DNA of 64,000 nt from Cricetomys ansorgei (taxonomy: Eukaryota > Chordata > Mammalia > Rodentia > Nesomyidae), in the NCBI GenBank assembly GCA_026225945.1, contig JAMJFZ010000818.1, forward strand, positions 1,238,501-1,302,500, written 5' to 3'. Of this stretch, positions 47,430-57,661 are shown one piece after another. Numbering within the stretch: the stretch's first letter is position 1; the number at the start of each line of letters is the position of its first letter. A program made the position numbers and the translations under genes. The notes beneath the pieces were generated by a model that was given only the letters and a program-made list of their open reading frames with translations, was not told the origin of the DNA and did no database searches.

Positions 47430-47600
47430 CTTTATTCCTTTCCACCTTTTTTCCTTTCTCTTCCTCCTCTCCTCCTCCTCTTCCTCCTTTCTTCCTCTTC
47501 CACTCCCTCCTTTCCTCGTCTTCCTCCCCTCCTCCTCTTTCTCCTCCTCTTTCTCCTCCTCCTCTCCCCTTCGCTCCCTCCCTCCCCTCCCCCTTCCTCC
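47430..47600 (+). repeat. Polypyrimidine (CTTCCTCCT)n tract
   Basis: About 170 bp of almost pure C and T, ending roughly 300 bp before the Ksr2 exon at 47903. Confidence 0.93.
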
Positions 47601-47603
47601 GAG

Positions 47604-47706
47604 ACAGAATATTACTGTACAGCTCGGGATGACCCTGCACTCCTGGCCCCCTGCCACAGCCCGAGTGCTACAATGACTGGCAAGCCTCCCCACACCCGAC
47701 CCCAGC
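47604..47706 (-). repeat. B1 SINE, diverged
   Basis: gacagaatattactgtacag, ctcgggatgaccctgcactc, gagtgctacaatgactggca, cccacacccgac. Confidence 0.65.
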
Positions 47707-47902
47707 TGACATGTTTTAAGCCCTGCCCTGTCTGGGGAGTTTCTGTGAGTGAGCCCATGATCTGAACTGGGGCTCCACCTGCCATGGCTCTGCAGGCCGA
47801 AGCGATGGGCACCCTGCCTGAGACAGTGGGTGGGGCTCCTTTTTATTTCCAGGGCTAAAGCAGAGCCGTCTCCGCCTTTGACCTTGTCTGTTCTCCCTAC
47901 AG

Positions 47903-47972
47903 ACATGCTCTCTGTCCCACGGTGGTCACCGCAGATCCCACGCAGAGACCTCGGCAACTCCATCAAGCACAG
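47903..47972 (+). CDS. Ksr2: Ksr2 internal exon, segment just before and opening the C1 domain
   Basis: Coding exon of 70 nt. A pyrimidine-rich tract ending in ctccctacag precedes it, and the donor is gtgggt at 47973. The first two bases finish a codon begun in the previous exon (phase 1). The frame then reads MLSVPRWSPQIPRRDLGNS followed by I-K-H, and the final AG completes an Arg codon in the next exon (phase 2). The His at 47968-47970 is the first zinc ligand of the C1 domain. KSR proteins are membrane-recruited pseudokinase scaffolds that bring RAF, MEK and ERK together; this piece lies between the proline-rich region and CA3. The preceding exon is not in the window, so the upstream intron exceeds 47.9 kb. 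The ATG at 47905 is an internal Met, not a start: it follows an acceptor directly and lacks an upstream first exon. KSR1 is the alternative, but the sequence fits KSR2 better from memory. Confidence 0.95.
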
Positions 47973-48149
47973 GTGGGTAGGAGGCTGTGCCGGGGGTGGG
48001 GGCGCTGATGCCTGTGGGTGCCATCAATGTGTCCATCCCCGGCTTCCACACAACCATGCCCTTCTGTCTTTTGCTGGCCTGGCAAAAGGACCAAGGTGTG
48101 TACATCTTAGCCTCGCCCTTATCAAACCCTCACAGGGCAGTTAAAAGTA

Positions 48150-48250
48150 GAGGCTTTCTAGTCAGACTGACCCAAGTTCTAATCCCTCCTGGGAAAGCTT
48201 TGCAACCATAAGACATTACTTAACCTTTCTGGGCTCCGTTTTTAAAAATG
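48150..48250 (-). repeat. MIR SINE
   Basis: Reverse MIR: aagtagaggctttctagtca gactgacccaagttctaatc, gacattacttaacctttctg. Confidence 0.65.
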
Positions 48251-48803
48251 TTTTTATTATCAGAAAGCACACCAAATACAATGAGAGAAAAGACAGCAAG
48301 ACTCCGGGATATCATACACATCAAACTGCATATCCGTGAAACAAGTCTAGCAGGCCACAGAGAGTGTGGCATCACACTGTAGTTAGAGAAGACTTTCTGT
48401 CTTGCAGGAATTAAGCCACATCTCATAGGTTCATACATTCTGCCTACAAATGAGATGAGGAACCAGGAGTTGTGCACGCACCTCGCTGGCATCATAACGT
48501 GCTCAGGCTCCACACCCGGGCTTTCCACCCAGGCAGCTCAAGATGGCCAGCTAAACTCATTGCTAGAGGTTAGCCCAGAGCAGCAGTGGGCCAGTAGGTG
48601 AGTGGGTAGCCTTCCCCAGGATCCTCTATGGCCTGGAGTTAATTCCCAACAACTTACTGATCCCCCCCCCCCACTCCAGATTCAGCTTTGTACGTATTAC
48701 CTCACAGACTCAGGGGAGCAGAGGGAAGCCAGGCCAGGATGGTGAAGCTTACTGATAGATGGGGAAACTGAGGCCCTGGCAGGCAGGGAGGGGACTGAAA
48801 GGT

Positions 48804-49133
48804 TGTAGTAGTACACTGCTGGGAGGGCTCAGCAAGGAGACATGGAGGCATAATCATAGGTGCAAGCCCTGCCATACCTCAGCAGAGGGACCCACCGTCA
48901 TGGCCAGCGCCATACCCAATCGACAGTGGAACCCCGAGCGTCTGAGCTCAGGTGTGTTTATTCTTTCAGAACTCCTCAGGGGTGCTACTGACAGCACGTG
49001 CAGATCGTTAGCAATCAAACATCCCCACACACAAATCCAACACCTGCAGACAATACAGAACGCCCTAGGCAGCCCCTCACCCAACGGTGCATAAAACAAT
49101 TTCAAACATAACGAAATATAAACTTCCCCAACA
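48804..49133 (+). mobile_element. Solo LTR, same family, intact target duplication (copy C)
   Basis: Element of 330 bp starting TGTAG and ending CAACA. It lies between two perfect copies of aaaggt (48798-48803 and 49134-49139). The AATAAA seen in copies A and B reads AATATA here. No retroviral coding sequence adjoins it; it is a solo LTR left by recombination of a provirus. Sits 830 bp downstream of a Ksr2 exon in the sense orientation. Confidence 0.88.
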
Positions 49134-49957
49134 AAAGGTAGTTATGCTCAGTCTGTGTGGGATGATGACACCGTGGCTGAGTTTCTGTGCCCCGAGAGCC
49201 AGCTGGACTCGCTCACCTCTTCATGGATCCCTCCTTCCAACACACAGTCAGCACTGGGGACACAGGACTGCGCCCCCGGGGAGCTGGCCAGTTAGCAGAG
49301 GGTCTGCCGACACACCATGACAGTCCCCAGAGGTCTGTCAGAAGGGGAAGAGGAGAAACACCAGGCTCTACCAGGGACAGACGTCTTCAGCCCTGGGCAA
49401 GCCTGGACTCAGCATCTCCGGTGACAGCTCATCAACAGCTCTACAAGAGAAACGTCAAAACTCCAACCGGGAAGACCTTGGCGGAAGCTGTGAGAAATAG
49501 TGACAGGCCTGTCAGTGACCTGGCTGAGCAGTGGCCGGGCTGAGCTGCGGAGAGGAGGGGAGGCAGATGAGAGCCTTTGGAAGCCTTACCGGTTTAGCTT
49601 CGCCCCTGGGCAGCCCACAGCCGAGGCTCAGGCCCAACTCTGTATCAGCCACACCTCCAGCTTGGCCACACCCCTGGGTTGGCCACTCTCTTGCCTTGGC
49701 CTCACCTGATTGGCTCCCACTACCTGGGCTTTCTCAACATGGCACTGGAACATGGTGGTGGCCCAGCTTCAGATGCTGCTGTCCAGGGGCGAGAAGCAGG
49801 CTGACCATCTTGGGCCCCAGCGCTGGCTTCCCAGTGAGCCGAGAGCCTCCTGATGCCTCACCCTGGGTTTCCCTTTGGCTAGATGTCAGGAAGGAGAGAC
49901 TCCCAGCCCGGAAAAGAGATGACGCCAACACCCCATCCGCTGTGCTGTCGGGTGCAG

Positions 49958-50050
49958 TAATACACTAGCAGCCCCAGCACGCAGGAGGATAAGGCAGAGG
50001 GTCAAGAGGTCAAGGTTAGCCTGGGCTTCGTGATGGAACCCTGTTAAACA
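49958..50050 (+). repeat. Diverged B1-like SINE
   Basis: agcagccccagcacgcagga, ggtcaaggttagcctgggct, tggaaccctgttaaacaaac. Confidence 0.6.
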
Positions 50051-51059
50051 AACAACAACAATAAAAAGCCAACCACCACCTTCAGTGGCAGGCCTCCCTC
50101 TGACGTCAGAATTGTTACAGCCAGGGTGAGGCAACAGCTCACACACCCAGGGACACAGGGCGAAGCTAGGAGAAGAGACAACTTCCAGCCTGCCCTCGCA
50201 CCCACCCCCCATTCCTGCTACCCAGCGGGTCTCCCTCCCCCACCCCCACCCCCCAAGCTGCCCCACTGGCAGAATACACCCGGCTGAGCCCTGCTAAGAC
50301 TCAGAGGGTTTTAACCAAGCCCCGGCCGCCAAGCCCAGAGCTGGAGAGGGAGCCTGGGCTAGCTCTCCGCTGTGAGTCTTGCTGTTTGCTTAGCTGTGGC
50401 AGCTCCAGGCCGCGGCCGGCCAGCTCCCGGTGTTTGGAGGACTGACCCAGATCCCGTAAGAGGGGACAGCAGTGGGAGGCAGCCTTCCCTCGGAGTTCTC
50501 TGTCTCCCAGTTATATAACCGCGTGCGCCTCTCCCCTCTGACACCCGGAGGAGGCAGTGGAGATTAGATTGGACGGACTGCCGGCGGTGGTACAAATTGA
50601 AAGTTAAAATTAACCGTGACCCAGGAACCTTCAATACCTTCTCTGGGTGCAGCCCCTCCGCTGCCATCTTCAGTCTAGAAAGCACAGCTCAGCACAGGAG
50701 GGGCGATCTGCCAGTTGATCTAATGCACTTCCAACCGGCATTGATGGTGGTGATTGGGGGGGGGGGGGGGCGGCGCTTCCACGCTGTATTTGCGGCAGGT
50801 GGCACTGACTAGGGGAGGATGAACTGATGGTCTGAAAAGGTTTTCACTTGTCCGGGATGTGGGGGCGGGGGGGACGGACCTCTCTTCTGGAGGCCATTGC
50901 TCTCCTATAGACTTGAACTTGCCACGCAGCAGACCACGCAATGCTTGTCCAGTGAATAAATGACCGTAATGAACAGTTAAGTGGATGAACGTCACACCCC
51001 AATCCATTGATCTGTGTGCCGGGCGCAGTGAGACTTGCAACATGCCTGACCTTTCCACC

Positions 51060-51175
51060 CAATAACCCCGAGGTCAATGTCATGATCGCTCCCGCTTTAC
51101 AGACGAGGAAACTGAGGCTCCATGGTTCAAGCAACTTGATTCACCTGTCTCGGAACAAGGGGGCTGGAATCCAGA
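51060..51175 (+). repeat. MIR SINE
   Basis: gctttacagacgaggaaact, gaggctccatggttcaagca, aacaagggggctggaatcca; lies 90 bp upstream of a Ksr2 exon. Confidence 0.75.
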
Positions 51176-51261
51176 GTTAGTAGGCTTCCCCCTCTAGGGG
51201 TACCTCCTCCCGAGATGAGCCCACCGCCTCAGGTCGGATATTTCCTGTTTCCCCCTCACAG

Positions 51262-51345
51262 GTTTTCCACCAAGTACTGGATGTCGCAGACGTGCACGGT
51301 GTGCGGGAAAGGGATGCTTTTCGGCCTCAAGTGTAAAAACTGCAA
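51262..51345 (+). CDS. Ksr2: Ksr2 internal exon, first half of the C1 (CA3) zinc finger
   Basis: Coding exon of 84 nt with acceptor ttccccctcacag and donor gtgagt at 51346. Its first G completes an Arg codon with the preceding AG; it then reads FSTKYWMSQ and [18 protein letters not shown], and ends with AA of a Lys codon. Cys codons at 51293, 51302, 51332 and 51341 give two CxxC pairs of an atypical C1 domain. The spacer between the pairs is 9 residues, shorter than in phorbol-ester-binding PKC C1 domains, as is typical of KSR. In the family this domain binds membrane phospholipid and helps recruit the scaffold to the plasma membrane. [16 protein letters not shown] distinguishes KSR2 from KSR1 as I remember them. 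The exon is phase 2 on both sides and divisible by three, so skipping it would keep the frame but remove four zinc ligands. Confidence 0.97.
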
Positions 51346-51719
51346 GTGAGTGACTTCACTTTTAAGGGACTTTCCACGACGCGGGGTATCAGCCAGTGCG
51401 GGGATGGGCGCTGGCGCACGCCACGGAGCGGAGCGTTCTTGTATTTCAGAGAGGGTCCCAGGCGAAGCTATGTGTTTGGGTGCGGTGTCCAGGAGAGGGA
51501 TTCTGAGTAAAGCCAGAGCTGAGAGGAGCCCGCAGGAGGCTGACACCGTGTGCCCGGGGTCTCCCGTGCTCGGGGCCCTGCTGTGGCTTTGCATGTGCAG
51601 TGTTTCCCACGGGATTGGACGCTGCTTCCCAGGCTGATGTTTCTGGAGGCCGCGGATCCTTTTGGGTTGGGTTCTGGCTGGCAGACACTGTAGGAGCAGG
51701 GGTTAACTGTCCTAGGCTA

Positions 51720-51885
51720 GCTCCCCTTCCGCCCTAGACTCTCTGCTTCCCGACTGCCACCGCGGCCTGACCAGCTACCTCACGCGCCACCACCAGGCTT
51801 TCCCACCGTGGTGGGCTGCCTCCCGTGAACTATACTCGCTCCAGGTATTCTGTCACAGCAGAAGCAGCTAATACGGTGTCGAAGC
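51720..51885 (-). repeat. Fragment of the unnamed rodent repeat
   Basis: ctctgcttcccgactgccac, gaccagctacctcacgcgcc, ggtattctgtcacagcagaa gcagctaa. Confidence 0.55.
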
Positions 51886-52429
51886 GCAGACACAGCGAGC
51901 TTTTCTTCTAGTTGCTCTGTAGTAAATATTTTAAGCTCCGTGGGCCTCGGGGTGGGAGTGGGGGTGGGGGTGGGGCGCTCGGTGTCTCTCTCGCAGCCAC
52001 AGACGATTCAGAGATAGTCATGGCTGTGGATTTGGTCCAGAAAAACTTTATTTGTGAAGCCAGTGACAGCGTGGCTCCAGCCCTGAGGTCTGCTCCCCCT
52101 TGGATGGTTTTCGAAGTTCTTTCTCCTCTGTGCTTCCCCACGCTGTGCTGTTCCTGAGAGAGTGCTATGATTTCCCCAATTGACGTTTGTAAAACTTGTG
52201 TCTCAGCTTGGAAAAGTCACAGCTGGGAAGTGGGAGAGAGGACTCGAACTCAGGCCCCATAACTCCTACTCCTTTCTATGGCCTCATGTTGGATGCTCAT
52301 TCTGGTCAGGAGGCTGGGACTACCCAGACCCTCCACACCTTTCCCCTTCCTTGTACCCATTCCCTGTCATGTCTGATGGAAGGTTAGGAAGGAGGTGAGA
52401 GAAAACACTGACACCAGCCATAGGCTCTG

Positions 52430-52520
52430 GAGACACATTAAACCGGGTTCAAATCCTGTCCCTGCCACTTAGTTGCTGTGTGACCGTGGGATTCACAGTT
52501 CACATTTCTGTTCCTCTCAT
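52430..52520 (-). repeat. MIR SINE
   Basis: ccgggttcaaatcctgtccc, tgccacttagttgctgtgtg accgtggg; classic reverse MIR. Confidence 0.8.
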
Positions 52521-53975
52521 TTTCCTCTGTATGTATATGTCTGGTTACATGTTTTAACTACCTACTCAGGCCCACTGATCGCAAGATGACACAGTTGACT
52601 GCATGGAAAAGATAGGGGTGTTAGAGCCCCCCTTCTTCCTCTCTCCCCCCTCTCCTGGTCCTGTTCAAAGCATCTTGCAAAAATGCCTGTCTGGTGGCTT
52701 CACCTGAGTAAGACAGCCAGGATGGGCTTCCTGCTAGCTTGGGCTGTGGGGAGGATTAATTATTTCCAGCCCCTGGGGATCCTTTAGTTCCACGGTCTAA
52801 GGGCGGTTGGAACAGTAATTGCTATACATCAACATTCGGAGCTGCTGTCCTCTGTGGTCCTGGGCTCTCAGGTGGCCCCTCAGCTTTCTGACTCTGAGAT
52901 ACACAAGGGCAGGTGCTCAGGTCCAGCTCAGAGTCTGCCCCGATCTCTCCGGGACACCTGCCATCTTGGAGACCCCCATCTCCACTGTATCAAGTCATGC
53001 TGCGTTCTGTGGGGGAGAACTGCTTTCACATCCTCGCACCTGCTGTGTGGAGACTTTGAAGTCAAATAATTAGGTGACAGGGAAGCAGCCAGAAGTCAGT
53101 GCAGCCAGCGCTTCTCAAGCCTTTTCAATTTTCAGCACTAGAGGTGGGATCCAGAGGCAGTCTCCCTTCCCTGTCTTCTGTTCTAGGAGTAATGAGTAAA
53201 GTCAGACCCTGCCAAGGGTTGGGGGTGGGGGGAGAGGACCAGCCACATGGAGCCGAGGCTCTGGAAGCCACCAACACTCAGTTTGGGTCCCGTCTCCACT
53301 TGAACTCTTAAGAGGCCTGTGACCTTGATTTTTTTCTGCTCTGGAGAACAGACACGATATTGGCGCCCACCACTGGACGGCTCATTGACATGCTCTCCCT
53401 TCACACTGTTATCCAGGAGTGTTCTTCCCACACCACCCCCATTCCATCTTGTGCAAAAGAGCTCCTGGCACGTGCATGGGTGGGGGTCCGAATTCAGACC
53501 AACTCTGGTTGGATGGCACCCGTGACCTCACCAGCGTGCTCAGCCCTTTAAGGGTAACAGTTACTGCAATGGCCGGTCTGGTGTCCTGGTGTGCTTTGGT
53601 CCCAACCATGTACTTCTGTCGGCTATAATAAAAACAAGAGTGAGCTCCAGGATATACTTATGCACATGCACTAAGGCTGTCAGTGGAAAACCACGCTTAT
53701 CCTGTGGATAGAGTTCCTCAGGGGCATCAGTTAAAGTGAGAGGGTAGACACTTATTTCATATGTTTTCAAAGACTGACAAAAATATGGACACATTTAGTA
53801 AACTCATAGAAAGGTTAGATGAGGGACTGGAATAGGCCATAGGCAGGCTCCATGGCCAAGGAGTTAAGGCAGAGGAGAAGTGAGTCTGAGTGCAACTGGA
53901 AGACAGAGATGAATAACAGTGTTCTTTCAGAGGGGTGGCCCCCAGAACAAGAAGGTTGGAGCTCACTTTTTTTTT
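52521..53975. other. Intronic stretch, mostly single-copy
   Basis: No gene and no repeat family recognised. Confidence 0.35.
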
Positions 53976-54105
53976 CCAGACAGGGTTTCTCTGTGCAGCC
54001 CTGACAGTCTTGGAACTCGCTATGTAGAACAGACTGGCCTCAAACTCATAGAGATCCGCCTGCCTCGGCTCCCCTAAAGGCGTGGGGCCATCACTGCCTG
54101 GCTGG
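53976..54105 (-). repeat. B1 SINE
   Basis: cagacagggtttctctgtgc, tagaacagactggcctcaaa, ctcatagagatccgcctgcc, ccatcactgcctggctgga. Confidence 0.9.
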
Positions 54106-54184
54106 AGGTCACTTCTTCAATAACTGGGTAAGATAATTTCTTTAGTCATTCAACTAATATTTACCATTTGGATACATAATCCAT

Positions 54185-54452
54185 ATTCCTGGGACTATAA
54201 GTGCTTTCAGATTTGTGATGTATTCTGATTTTGGAATATTTGCCTAATGCAAACACTTGCATATGTGTTGAGATGTCTTGGAGATGAGACCTAAGTCTAA
54301 ACCCAAAAACCCAGACTTCATTTTGTGCAGTGGTTTTGGTGAGCTCACGTTTTAGCTCCGAGGTTAGGCATGGCACCACCTGTGGTCCTGCAAGTGCTCA
54401 GAAAGTGAAGCCATTTTAGATTTCGGATTTTTGGATTAAGGTTGTTTGACTT
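54185..54452 (+). mobile_element. Tigger-like DNA transposon remnant
   Basis: cctgggactataagtgcttt, ctgattttggaatatttgcc, gagatgtcttggagatgaga cctaagtctaaac and the end atttcggatttttggattaa match a mammal-wide mariner/Tigger-type element as I remember it. Confidence 0.65.
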
Positions 54453-54654
54453 TAAAACATTGGTACTATGTATCGAAGGTTTTTCCAGATACCACAGAAG
54501 CAACAACAGGGGATAAAACGGACAGAGCTCCTGGGACGGTGGAATTCACATGCTGGTGGAGTGGGAGACAGGTAGATGGTGAATGAAGTGAATTTGGCTA
54601 AAAAGATGGTGTGACTGGATGATTCTGGCTGCAATAAACAGAAGAACAGACAGT

Positions 54655-54833
54655 CGTGTGACAGCCCGTCGCCCCAGTGTTCAGGAGGCAAAGAGTCTCA
54701 GGAGGAGAGTGTGTGGGCTGCAGTGAGACACTGTTAAAAGAAAGAGGGAGGGAGAAAGAAGGAAGGGAGGGAGGAAGAGAGGAAGGAAGGAGTAGGGGAG
54801 ATAGAAAGAAGCGGGGAGAGAAATAGGAAGGGT
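54655..54833 (+). repeat. Diverged B1-like SINE with GGAA tail
   Basis: cccagtgttcaggaggcaaa, gggctgcagtgagacactgt, then a GGAA/GAAA polypurine tract 54737-54833. Confidence 0.65.
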
Positions 54834-55009
54834 TACAGTTGGAGGAGGCTATAGTTTTAACTCAAGGGGTCTGGGAAGTCCAAGCTCTACTCTCTTCTGG
54901 GTCTTGTCCCTCATCATCTGCCCAGAACTTCATACAGTAGTGTGCATGTGGGACGTGTGGAAAGGACACATGATCAGAAGCCTAGGCTGCAGGACAGACA
55001 TGCCTATGA

Positions 55010-55097
55010 CCACTGACTCCACCACAAGCTGACCATGTGATCACTTCTGTGCCTCCATTTGTTTTTCTCTAAAATGGGTTCATAACATGTACCTCCA
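55010..55097 (-). repeat. MIR SINE fragment
   Basis: caagctgaccatgtgatcac, tgcctccatttgtttttctc taaaatggg. Confidence 0.6.
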
Positions 55098-55399
55098 CAG
55101 ATAGTTACTGTTGATTGTCAACTCATTACAATCTAGAATCCTAGGATATAGGAAACATACCCGTGGGACTGTCTGTGAGGGAGTTTCCAGGTTAGATTAA
55201 TTGAGGTGGGAAGAGCCACCCTAACCTTTAGATGCACCATCCCATGGGGTGGTGCTGGGGTCCTGGATGGAATAAAAAGGACAAAGTGAGCTGAACCACA
55301 GCATTTGTCTCTCTCTGCTTCCTGACTGTGGATGTCATGTGACCAGCTGCCTCACGCATCTGCCACCATGATGGACTGTGCACCCTCAGACTGTGAGCT

Positions 55400-55431
<32 letters not shown>

Positions 55432-55490
55432 TCCTTCTGTAAGTTACATTGTCAGGTATTTTGTGACAGTAATGAGAGAAGTAACTAATA
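55098..55490 (-). repeat. Unnamed rodent interspersed repeat
   Basis: ctgttgattgtcaactcatt, gttagattaattgaggtggg aagagccaccc, ctgcttcctgactgtggatg, catgatggactgtgcaccct. An A28 run at 55400-55427 sits where the family usually has gctaaaataaac. Confidence 0.75.
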
Positions 55491-55549
55491 AAACTGTTAA
55501 AAAGAAAAAGACAAACATTGCAATTGCCCTCTAGAGTGCTAGCTCCCCC

Positions 55550-55840
55550 CTTACCTGGCCCATTATGAGTGCTAATTAATGAAAGCTAACACCATTACTG
55601 GCTTGACGAATTAATGTTGGGATATCCCTCCACCCAGGAAGCCAGAAACTTCTCCTCCATGCCTAAGCCCTCTCCCCCTCCACAGCTCTAAGTGCCCACT
55701 TCCTCCGGAATTATCATCAGCTGTCTTGTTGGGAGTCTGAATAGAGAGATTAATGAGCTAATAGGAAATTGAGACTCAAAAAGCAGTTTCCAGTTATCTA
55801 AATTGAGGCGTTTTTATCTAATTGGATCAGGAGTGTGGAA
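55550..55840. other. Candidate conserved noncoding segment
   Basis: Repeat-free stretch dense in TAAT cores: gctaattaatgaaagctaac, gacgaattaatgttgg, agagattaatgagctaatag, tttttatctaattggatcag. Candidate only. Confidence 0.35.
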
Positions 55841-56077
55841 GGGAGCTGTGTGCAGAGTGGTCAGATGTCAGCACTATCGCTGAATTGTCTTAGGACTGTG
55901 GACTCAGATGCCAGGGTCTGCTTTTACAGGCAGACACTGATGGGTTTCCTGGTTTTGGGTTGGGTACTATCTGAATCTCATCCTCCTTACAGCTCCTTCC
56001 ACAGGGCTCTGAAGCCTGGAGGTCTCATTCGTTAGAAACCTTTCTAGCCTTTCCTTTCTGCCCCCCTCCGCCCACGG

Positions 56078-56194
56078 TGTAGCCCAGGCCAGCCTAGAAT
56101 TCAGCTACGTAGCCCAGACTAGACTCAAACTCACGCTCATCTCCTGCCTCAGGTTCCTGAGTTCTAGGATTACGGATGTGAGTCACCACACCTG
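56078..56194 (-). repeat. B1 SINE
   Basis: ggtgtagcccaggccagcct, acgtagcccagactagactc, gttctaggattacggatgtg agtcaccacacctgg. Confidence 0.8.
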
Positions 56195-56345
56195 GGGGAG
56201 TCATGTGATCTGTTTTAGGCAAACAGTAATTTGCACGAGTGTGTTTTGAATGGCCTTTGTGGTAGAAAAGGAGAGTTGAAGCTGACATGCATATTTCTTT
56301 CTGTCTGGGCTACTGTAGTGTGATAAAGATAGAAACATTTCAGGT

Positions 56346-56540
56346 TGGAGACATGGCTCAGTGGTTAAGAGTGCTTGCTGCTCTTTTGAAGGACCTGGGT
56401 TCAAGTCTCAGAATCCTCACCAGGCAGCTGACAACTGCCTATAACTCCAGGAGAACTGACGCCCTCTTGTGGCCTCCGAGGGACTTGCACTCATGTACGC
56501 ATACATGCTCACACACCCCTAAAAGTAATTTTTATAAAGG
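56346..56540 (+). repeat. B2 SINE
   Basis: ggagacatggctcagtggtt aagagtgcttgctgctcttt, acctgggttcaagtctcaga, actgcctataactccaggag, gccctcttgtggcc. Confidence 0.9.
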
Positions 56541-56589
56541 AAACATTATCCCAAGCTACCAATACAGACATAACACTTAAACTAACCCT

Positions 56590-57512
56590 GATCCCTGCTT
56601 GTTTTAACTGCCCTTTAGCTGCCTCAACCTCTCTTCTACACCAGGCTTTAGCTTGTATTAGAGATCACCCAGCCATTTGCCAGATGGAGGAGGCACCATT
56701 GCCACTGGTTTAGAGAAACAGGTTTGCATAATAAGCCACACCCACTTCCAAGCAAAAGAAACGGCTTGCAGCCTGCACAGTCCAGTTTCAGCGAGCCAGC
56801 TGCCAATCACTTGCCCAGCACAACCCTGGACCCCTTACTAAACCTTCACCCTCTGGGATAAGTGATAAGATTCCCACCTGACAGTCCTAGGGTGAATTAT
56901 GGGATTTTTTTTCAGCCCCAGAATCACAGAGTGATGGTAGCTGCTATTGCCCTGTTTAGCCTGAGACTTTTTCCCTGTTTTAGCCAAAGTCCCAAATACT
57001 TGGGCAAATTCTCGGTCAGCCCTGAGTTAGACACCTTGTACAGAGGCAGGTCGGTGCCGGTCAAAGCATTGCCGTGTTCCAGGAGAGGCCATTGCCAGCT
57101 TCTGTAGGCAGAAAACCCCTGATCGGTTCTCTAGTAAAGGAGCAGCAGCCTCGTGGGGCTCCTGCGTTGGCTAAGGCAAGCGAATGCCCAGCCTCTCTGA
57201 GTCCTTGTCTGCCTGTGGCTGCACAGGCTGACTCTGCCTTCTTTCCACACTAGCAGTCACTCATTTGCACTTAGATGGGGCTCCTGGCCCTTTCCCAGTT
57301 TTGCCGCCTTACGGGATCTGTTCGCTGCACTTTCAATTTCCCCCTTTGCCCCATGCTCCTGCATCAACATACAACATCTTGTTTGAAAAGTTCCCGGTTT
57401 GCAAAGTGTCTGTAGCCACAGGTGATAGGAAACGAGGAATGAGGGCATCCAGGTTGGTGCAGGAGCTAATTGCTCCACCCTCACCAAACTGGGGACCCAT
57501 GGGTGCAGCTTG
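56590..57512. other. Intronic stretch, mostly single-copy
   Basis: No gene or repeat family recognised. Weak similarity to the second copy of the duplicated block may begin near 57480. Confidence 0.35.
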
Positions 57513-57661
57513 CTGCAGCTGCTGTGGAGTTCCTGGAGGCCCGGGAAGCTGCCCACCAGGCAGGATGCTGGCAGGATATAATTACGAGCATGCGTTTTGG
57601 AGATCACTCGCTTGAAGCCTGAACTCACAATTCCATGAATAGAAACACTTCACTTCTTGCA
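57513..57661 (+). repeat. 149 bp duplicated block, copy 1
   Basis: Aligned by eye with 60069-60217 without gaps, 5 mismatches. Contains tggcaggatataattacgag and catgcgttttggagatcac. The sequence after it is also related to that after copy 2 but much more diverged. Confidence 0.92.

Larger units (their letters stand above)
1..47902 (+). other. Ksr2: Ksr2 intron, 3' part of at least 47.9 kb
   Basis: The region ends at the acceptor before 47903. I searched both strands for coding segments of the preceding KSR2 exons (proline-rich and basic regions) and recognised none. Open frames here are short, lack family features, or run through simple repeats. The content is SINEs, L1 fragments, LTRs, DNA transposons and simple repeats listed separately, with intervening single-copy sequence. 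Confidence 0.85.
47973..51261 (+). other. Ksr2: Ksr2 intron, 3.3 kb
   Basis: Intron bounded by gtgggt and tcacag, phase 2. It holds a MIR fragment, a solo LTR with an intact 6 bp target duplication, an old B1-like SINE at about 50.0 kb, a run of 15 G at 50756-50770 and a MIR near its end. The stretches 49140-49950 and 50060-51050 look single-copy and no gene was recognised in them. Confidence 0.9.

Noticed and set aside
47905..47907. ATG at the start of the exon considered as a translation start
   Set aside because: It follows an acceptor site directly, is in frame with an upstream partial codon, and KSR2 has a long N-terminal region before this point.
50380..50560. GC-rich stretch considered as a CpG island or internal promoter
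   Set aside because: Short, few CpGs outside a ggccgcggccggcc core, no TATA or initiator arrangement and no exon downstream with an open start.
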